Origin: Eucalyptus grandis
Taxonomy: Eukaryota > Streptophyta > Magnoliopsida > Myrtales > Myrtaceae
Assembly: GCF_016545825.1 (NCBI RefSeq)
Contig: NC_052619.1
Span: 44,483,682-44,547,681, forward strand
Direction of reading: 5' to 3'
DNA length: 64,000 nucleotides
Numbering within the stretch: position 1 is the stretch's first letter; each line of letters starts with the position of its first letter. The notes beneath the pieces are model-generated. The model saw nothing but the letters and a program-made list of their open reading frames with translations. It was not told the DNA's origin and did no database searches. Below, in pieces: positions 56,440 through 64,000 of this stretch. A program made the translations under genes and the position numbers.

Positions 56440-59400
56440 GGTAATCTTGGATGCTGAGGTAGTATGCTGGTGTGACCTACTGCCATTTTTTCCTCTATAT
56501 TATTTGGAGCTGTGCAGATAGGTTTTTTCCCACTTTTTTTTTTTCTTTTACATTCTGTTTTTCGCATTTACCTGAGTACTTTGCCAAATCTTTTACTAAA
56601 TGCTGTAATATGTAGTGTTTTTCAATTGTAGTTGATGTTGTTTGTTCAATGATCTCTTTCATCTTCTAAGGATGATAAGTACAATAAAACTGGTCATTAT
56701 GCATTGAATATTGTGTTTAGGCTTCTTGGAGGGGAGTGATGATCCATTTTTGCAGTCCTGCTTGGTTCGGTTGCTGAGTGGTCTTCAGGATGGGCTGTGG
56801 ACTGAAATTGTGAAGATTTCTAGGCATTTTCTAGCTTTGATTGAAATCCGTCTCAGTTTATTATATCTAGCTTCAAGTTCTAATCCTTCTACAGGAGTCA
56901 GATTAAGCCAGATTAGAAATGTGGCGATCTACTGCTTTTTTCCGTGGGGCTAACTTGATGATCGTTTGAAATTGGATAAGCAGCCACTTCTTGGTTTCTA
57001 GGCAGTCTTTGGTTTGAATGAAGTTTGTTCTGAGATTCTGTTTTTTTTTTTCAGTGAAGGTGAGATGATCAGGGCTATTTTTCCTCCACTGGTAAGAGTT
57101 TTTGGTCGATGCAAATCTGTTCAGATTCGATGTGGAATGTCTTCAATCTGGGATGGTTCTTTCTAGCCTATAATCTTTATTTCTTTTTCAGGCTCTTCTT
57201 CCTTTGAGCACTTCTATTGGTTTTTGTTTGGGTTTAATCATTAACTCTCTTCCATTGTAAGGATTTTTTACAAAGCAGGAAACTTTGAGGTCCACTAAGT
57301 TCTGGCTAGTTTCTCTTCTTTCTTATATGCATGCGCAATAATCACTAATTCGATTGCTGTGTCTAAATCATGGAGATAGTTTATTATGTGCATGCACAGT
57401 ATCTTTCTTATGTGGGATTTATTCTTCTTGCTTTTTTTCATTGTTTCAGCTCCACACAATACCTAGTTTTCTTAGGCTTTCAGTTTATATGATTGCCGTG
57501 TTTTCTTTTGGTACAGAATCTTTGGTGAAATGTTATTATTAATCAGATGATTTATGTACCATAGGTCATTGTTGAGGAATGGTCTCGATCGGATTTTAGA
57601 AGTTTCTGGCTTGCTGCAGAGAATTTCTTCATTTTCGCGTTGCCTCTTTGAAATTCTGCCAGGGTCATGCACATCATTTGTGTTCAAGCTCCTTCTATTT
57701 ACTTGTTTCACTAGCTGTTCTGGATTTATAATACAGAAGATTGGTATTAGTTACTTTTATCTTGGAGCAATCTCTTCTGATTGGACAAGCTCTTCATTCT
57801 TTGGCAAATCTGTCATATGGTATGTTAACGTGACTTATCATCCCATTTTCTCTAATCTTATTTAGCATTGTGGTAATAGGATAGGCATTTGCCCCCATAT
57901 GCATATATGAGTTGTTCTAATATTTGTGTTGTCTGCTTATAATATGACCGAGAATTTCATTACATCATAATTGAATGGCTATCGAGTGTGTCAAGAAACA
58001 TTCATTATTCAAGAAATGCTCAATCGTGTCGTCTGCTTATGATATGACTTAGATCTGCATTACATCATGACATTGAGGTGACAAAATAAAAAATTCGTTA
58101 TTCAAGAATTGTTCATTCTCCATTATCATACCTTCTCAATTCGTGTGTATGTTTTTTTTTTCCCCTTTTACATTATGTGGTCGTTCTCCATGTGCATGTA
58201 TTTGGTTCATCCCTAATTACTTTGGTAATGCTTTTATGGTAGGAGGGTGTCTAAGGACTAGCTTCACTATGCTTTGAGGGTTTGAACTTCGATGTAAGAT
58301 CTCTTGTTGTCAAATGACGGCCACCTATTTGAAATACATGCAACTTGAGAGTACTTTAGTCTTCTTATTTGAAATAAGACAAGTGGATTTGCTTAGCCTA
58401 AATTTTTCATAGCTGTATGCATTCTTTTTTTTTTTTTTTGGTTGTGAGGAACATTGTTTGGGACATTTTTACAAATGAGATGATTTTGTAGGTGAAATAG
58501 GTTGTTTTGAGTTTGTAGTGCCAACTTGATTTTAGGTTCTCTTTGATCATTGGGACTAGGATGACTTCTCTGCAAGGACCTTGATATTTACTTTGTTGCA
58601 GACTGTTGGCATCTCATTCTGAAAAAAGATGTACTGGTAGGGGATGATGCAGCATAGCCATTGAAACGTAACTTCCATTGGCATTGCTTGCTCTCTGACC
58701 AGCTGCTGATATTCTCAATTTCTTATCCATCACAAAACCGTGTTGTTTCATTTAAGTTGTGGTCAGTAAATGGCTGGTCAGGCTGGGAGGATCAGGCACT
58801 GGGTGCTTAGTTGGCATATTTGTCATATTTTGTAGTTCTTTAAGATGGGTGAATTTGAAGTGGCAGATGACCATCCTGCAGGGAATATGCTTTGGTTGAG
58901 GTTTTAACATATCTGGTAAGCATGAAGTTTAGTCTACTTCCTCTTTGCATTTCTTATGATATCTGTATATATGGATGGTGACCTTCTACTGCATACGTAT
59001 AGTTTAATTTATTCGTCAAGCATAGTTATTGAAGCTCTGAAGGGCTTTGAGTTAGTAGATCTCCATTTACTATACAGTTCTAGATGTATCTCTTTCTCAT
59101 CAGCTCTACAAGAGTTGTTTGGAGTCATCTTCCTTGTAATTGAGATATTAAACAGTTGCTTTATGATCAATTTCTTTTTCTTTGATATTTGCTTTGAAGG
59201 CACAAATAAACATCTGGCTGGTTCTATTTTCTGAAAATTGTTGGTGAACGTTCTGCTTGTAGTCAAAAGGTTTATCAACCTCATTAAGGTTTAAGTCTGC
59301 CTCTAATCATATCAATCAGTTTGGTGGCTTCCAGGCTGTATGGATTTATTCAGTCTTTTGATGGGGGCTTGATAAAGTTTCAAGCGATCACATTAAGAAT

Positions 59401-61735
59401 GTTATGTGAGGATGCTAATGTTTCAAGCTATGGACGAATTCAAGTTCTCCAGTTGGTGAATGCTGGAGTTTATCATTAAATGCATTTATGTTCAGGTGAG
59501 CTACTTATTGGTTGATCTTCTTTGTGGATTTGGGTGACAAGCAATGTCGGAATCTTTCTATATGGATTGTCTATGGCTGCTTAAACTCCACAAATATCTG
59601 GTTTATGATACCTCCATTTTTAATGATTAGAGGAGATGCGACGAATCCTTATCTAGATCTGGTTTATGCTTCTGTTGTAGGTCGGAGTCTTCTTGTCGCA
59701 AATCATGATGAACATTTAATAAAACTAAGTCATCCTATTGACATTCAACTATTATAAACTGAAAGGATGATGTATTATTATTGAGAAAAAAACGAGAAAC
59801 TGAAAAAATCTTTACTAGATTATATGTACTCTGTCAAAATAGATGTTACATATATCCTATGTCATCATCCTTTATAAAGAATTATACAATAACAGTTTAC
59901 ACAAGAATGAGAGTTCCACTAGGTGTTTGATATACTGGCCATCTCTAGGTCTTTTTCTGCCATAGAAATCAAGTCTATGAGAAGGAAATCTTCATATAGA
60001 TCTCCTTCTTTTTTACCAGATTAAATTGAATTGTTTTATTGACCTTTGAATTTCTGCCTTGATAGTGAAGAGGAATGTTGCTTCCATAAATATATTTCCC
60101 TTTCCCTTTCACTTTTCTTTTGTATTGGTAGTTTCTGATTATATATTTGTTAAGTGTGGCTGGCTGAATGTTGTAACCATCCGTACATGTAATGGGTATT
60201 TTTTCCATTTACCAAGTCTTTTGATTCGATCTACATGCTTTGTTTATGCTATGGAACTTTCCCAAGGTTTTACCTTGCCTCCAAGATTCTGCCATGGTTA
60301 TGGGCATCATTAGTTTATCGTCTATTCATTCATCGTTGATCTTTCGGTTAATTTGTTAATGTGCTGATTCTGGATTTGATTATTCAGTGAATTGGCAGTG
60401 GCTTCTTCCTCTTGAAGCATTCATTTGTCTGAGGATAATTAATACAATGAAACTTGGTTAGTTGGCTACATAGAATAGGGCACTTGGACTTTTTTTGGAG
60501 GACTGATGATCTATTTTGCAGTCTTTTGATCATCATCAGGATGAACAATGTAATGAAATTTTGACAGCCTTGAGTGCACTTACACGTTCTTCAGTTTATT
60601 ATCTTTATGGAGTGTATAGATGATTATTATCCAGTTGTAATTCTTTTAACGGGTTGAAAGTTCATCTGGATTTGACAGCTGATGATCACATGTCTTTTAA
60701 TGGGGCTGAGTTGATGATTTTTTGAATGTAAGTTAGGTCCTGCTTATTGGATTTTAGGCGATTATTGGGTTGAATGAAATTTGTCCTCCACTTTTCTAGT
60801 TAAGGTAAAACGATCAGTTCCTAGTTTCTCTTTTCCTTCTCAAGTCACAGTTTGGTTGAGGCAACACTGTGCCTCGTGAAGTTGCAGCATAAGCATCAAT
60901 TCATAGGACAAGCTCTTCTTGCAGAGTTCTTTCTTGTCCGCAAAGGTCCACACAAGGTATGGCTTGTTCCTCTTCATTCTCATGTGAGTGCTGCAATTTC
61001 AAATTGGATTCTAGTAAATCATAGAGATAGTGTATGTACGGTGTATGTGTCATGCTTCTTTCCCTAGCCTAGAATTGGCTCCAGCCAGTACCTAGTTTGC
61101 TCCTCTTTTGTTTTACACGTCTTCAGTGTCTTCTTTTGGTATAGCGCATCAGGTGCTTTCATGCTTTTTCAGCAGGATTAGGTCCCTGGGTTGGTTGGAC
61201 ACTGTTAATGGCTATATATGTCTATTTGTTGGTTTTCTTTGGTTATTGATACTAAGAAGACTTGTTGCTGATAAAATTGAACTACTTCAGTGCATGCTAG
61301 TAGCATCTTATTTGAAATGTCAAACTTCAGATATTTATCATGATTTGGATCCTAACATCTTCTTATTTTGTTCTATCTGTCAAGCTTGATGAGCCAATTA
61401 CTTTCTTGGTCTAATTTTAGAAGCATCTAGCTTATTGCAAAAGCTTAATTTCTTTCGTTTAGCATTGCCTCTTTAGGACTGCCACAGTCATGGTCATCTT
61501 TACAGTCTACACTCCTTTTATTATTCTGTTTATGGATTTGTTATTCAATGGATTGGAAGTAGCTTCTTTTCCGTTGGACCCCATCTCTACTCGTCCGAGG
61601 AAGTTTGTGTAAGGCGTCTGAGCTTCGTTTGGGACTGACGACTTCTTTCGATTAGGGGTGTCGGGTGATGAAACTGAAACGACGATAACCTCCTGCATGG
61701 ATACTTCTGCTCTGATTGAAATTCATTGTTAATTA
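56440..61735 (+). repeat. Modules A-D, second and third sets
   Basis: A at 56665-56840, B at 56915-57165, flank like 54330 at 57285-57400, C at 58850-58950, D at 59480-59700, A again at 60420-60600, B at 60675-60840, flank at 60950-61150, and a last A-like piece at 61600-61730. This shows at least two rounds of duplication. Open frames inside (such as 57554-57865 and 61108-61389) differ between copies and show no domain. Confidence 0.55.
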
Positions 61736-61887
61736 AGGCTTCATTTGTTTCACTAAAAATATTTTTCTAGGAAAGCTTTTTCCACGATTTTTCATTGCCG
61801 GAAAATACCCTTCTAAAACTAAGAAAATGATTTATCGGGCTTCTTTGTGCATCCTCTGTTTCCTCCTCCATCTCGTGATGGAGAGAG

Positions 61888-62283
61888 ATGGCGAGCTCAT
61901 CTCTTCCCTGCAAATTCAAAGCCCTCTGCCTCAGCGCCTCTTCTTCTCCTTCTTCTTCTCACAGTCGCATCGCTTTCAATTCCCTCGGATTCTCTGCTAG
62001 CCTCTTGCACGACGTTTTCTCCGGAGAAAGCCTCGACGGCAACCTTCCGATTCCACAGGCTGGCTTTATTCTCAAGTCTGACTTTCGTGCTGGGTCTTCG
62101 TTTTCAAGTCGTTTGTTGGTGAGCAATGGCGAGAAGAACCCGCCCTATTTCTCTGTCACGGGTGAGGCCACTCCGAGGAAGAGGTCGGACTCCGCTGCCA
62201 AGAGGGCTCGCTAGGCCGAAAAGAGGCGCATTTACAACAAAGGTCATAAATCTGAGATTAGGACGCGTATGAAGAAGGCGTTT
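61888..62283 (+). pseudogene. PRPS20: Pseudogene of nuclear-encoded plastid ribosomal protein S20 (bS20c)
   Basis: The ATG at 61888 opens a Ser/Ala-rich, low-acid N-terminus (MASSSLPCKFKALCLSASSS) typical of a chloroplast transit peptide. From about 62164 the mature part reads TPRKRSDSAAKRAR, TAG stop at 62212-62214 where the family has Gln, then AEKRRIYNKGHKSEIRTRMK before similarity ends at about 62283, perhaps at a former intron. S20 binds 16S rRNA in the 30S subunit of plastid ribosomes. The single nonsense change plus loss of later exons makes it a pseudogene; the rest of the frame is well kept. Confidence 0.8.
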
Positions 62284-63035
62284 GTTTCGGTTAATTTGAT
62301 TATTGTGCGAAGCATTCTATAATACGCGCTACCGGACCACCGTCCTTCGGTGAAGTCGTCCGAATGATTTTTGCTGTATATGCTGGGGGTGGTGGTTCTG
62401 CTACATCGGATTTTGTTGATTAGGTTGTGGCTATTAAATTTGTCAAAATGAGTCTTAAACTCATATACGACCCAGTTTAAAACGTAAATGAGTCTTATAT
62501 GAGTCACTCAATTTTGAAAAGACCATCTTAAAAGGGTTGAGTTTAGAACCCAATTTCAACTCATTAACTCAACCCATTAGGCTCACTCACACTTTCTCTT
62601 CATCTTATAAAAATATTTAAAAAAATCGAAATTACTTATTTTTCTTTTCTTTCTTTTTTTTTTTTTTTATTTTCTTTTCCTTCTTCCATTTCCTTCGCCG
62701 CAAACAGCAACGGCTGGCTAGGTGAGCTTGAGCTCATCGATCGGGCAAGGCCGAGACCTTGGTGAGGTCAATCTTCGCCAATCCAGTGAGAATCGACCTC
62801 ATTGACGATTGGCAAGGCTTAGACCTTGCCGATTTATCAAGACTCAAGCTCGGCCTCAACAGATAGGTGGAGCCTCATCTGAGGCTAGCAAGGTTTGGCT
62901 TGCTAGCCATCGCAGTGGCCGGTAATCGGTGAAGGAACAGAAAAAAGAAAAGAAAGAAAAGAAAAGGAGAGGCCATCTTAATAAATGCAAAAAGGAAGTT
63001 GCATGGAGCTCATCTTAATAAATGCAAGGTGGTCT
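62284..63035. mobile_element. GC-rich-core element and flanks
   Basis: A pyrimidine tract (about 62640-62690), a GC-rich core with gaccttgc/gcaaggtc words (62700-62930) and a purine tract (62938-62972) repeat the architecture seen at 1-420 and 33110-33440. Its ends are not resolved; 'gagtcttaaactcata' type sequence lies to the left and 'catcttaataaatgcaa' occurs twice at its right (62973 and 63011). Confidence 0.4.
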
Positions 63036-64000
63036 TTGTGAATTTGAGAGGAGACGCCAACGTACAAGATGTCTCTTTCCCATGTGAGCATCATGAAGTG
63101 CAATAATGATCATTCTATGGTCATTGCCACCGAATGATGAAGACTCACTTCTACATTATAAAAGAGAGCAAGAGACGTGGGACAAGAATTGCGCTGAGGT
63201 GGCCGAGAGAGCGCCAAGTTCCTTTGGTGGCTAAGAGTGTGCCAAATCCTCGGTGGCTAGAGAGAAGAGAGTGCGCCAAGTTCTTTGGTGGTTGAGAGGG
63301 TTGAGTATTGTCATAATTATATCTGAGTAATTTAGCTAGACAAATTCTTGTGAGTAGAATTTGTTTAATTCCTTGAGTGAGGTTTCATTAAGAATTGTGA
63401 GGGGCTAAATACTGTGAACTTGAGAAGAGAGGCCAATGTACAATATGTCTCCTTCCATGTGAGCATCATGAAGTGCAATAATGATTACTCTATGGCCATT
63501 GCCACCGAATGATGAAGACTCACTTCTACATTATAAAAGAGAGCAAGAGACATGGGAGAAGAATTGCATCGAGGTGGCCGAGAGAGTGCCAAGTTCCTTT
63601 GGTGGCTAAGAGTGCGCCAAGTCCTTGGTGGCTAGAGAGAAGACAGTACGCCAAGTTCTTTGGTGGTTGAGAGGGTTGAGTATTGTTGTAATTACACCCG
63701 AGTAATTTAGCTAGACAAATTCTTGTGAGTAGAATTTGTTTAATTCCTTGAGTGAGGTTTCATTAAGAATTGTGAGGGGCTAAATACTGTGAACTTGAGA
63801 AGAGAGGCCAACGTACAATATGTCTCTTTCCCATGTGAGCATCATGAAGTGCAATAATGATTATTCTATGGTCATTGCCATCGAATGATGAAGACTCACT
63901 TCTACATTATAAAAGAGAGCAAGAGACATGGGACAAGAATTGCGCCGAGGTGGCCGAGAGAGCGCTAAGTTCCTTTGGTGGCTAAGAGTGCGCCAAGTCC
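63036..64000 (+). repeat. Tandem array, 375-376-bp unit, about 2.5 units, continuing past the window
   Basis: The phrase 'gtacaa(g/t)atgtctc' recurs at 63062, 63437 and 63813. Each unit holds 'cattataaaagagagcaaga' (TATA-like), 'gaggtggccgagagag', two or three 'cgccaagttc-tttggtgg' subrepeats and 'tagctagacaaattcttgtg'. Units are over 90 percent alike by eye, so the array is recent. No coding potential. It may be satellite-like or derive from repeated LTR/promoter sequence. Confidence 0.85.

Overview
The window looks like a gene-poor, repeat-rich stretch of a eudicot nuclear genome. Evidence: CC-NB-ARC-LRR (NLR) genes, spliced relics of plant housekeeping genes, Copia and LINE remnants, tRNA-derived SINEs, and many non-autonomous TIR transposons with GC-rich cores. 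A woody eudicot, possibly Myrtaceae, is an inference from the style of the GC-rich elements and is not proven. No bacterial, organellar or viral gene set and no CRISPR array is present.

Layout. 1-3.8 kb: a partial TIR element, then an upstream block leading into NLR1. 3.78-6.42 kb: NLR1, the only long uninterrupted gene; its CC and NB-ARC are intact but the C-terminal LRRs are lost by a deletion. 6.7-7.1 kb: antisense relic of an ACC-oxidase-like dioxygenase. 8.5-11.1 kb: exons of an actin-related protein 9 (ARP9) relic, split by a 1-kb TIR element. 13.1-13.35 kb: antisense relic of Rab geranylgeranyltransferase alpha. 13.8 kb: a stub of an NLR start. 17.6-34.4 kb: no intact gene; serial duplications of sequence normally found upstream of the NLRs, with insertions of SINEs, a hAT-type element, a PIF/Harbinger-type element carrying an alpha-expansin exon, and a MULE-like element. 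34.4-37.35 kb: NLR2, with an intact CC-NB-ARC and an LRR broken by several frameshifts. 37.4-39.7 kb: two more antisense dioxygenase relics. 39.9-41.6 kb: the 3' end of a LINE. 42-61.7 kb: a diverged array of repeated, intron-rich-looking but non-coding modules, hit by a 5'-truncated Copia element. 61.9-62.3 kb: pseudogene for plastid ribosomal protein S20. 63-64 kb: a 376-bp tandem array that runs off the end.

How the parts fit. NLR1 and NLR2 are paralogues that share promoter sequence, coding sequence and downstream flank, so the window is a decaying NLR cluster. At least three further copies of the upstream block have no NLR behind them. Because blocks are duplicated inside the window, several transposon insertions can be compared with an unfilled paralogous site a few kb away, which makes their boundaries well supported. 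Probably only NLR1, and possibly a truncated product of NLR2, could still make a sizeable resistance-type protein; almost everything else is relic or mobile DNA.
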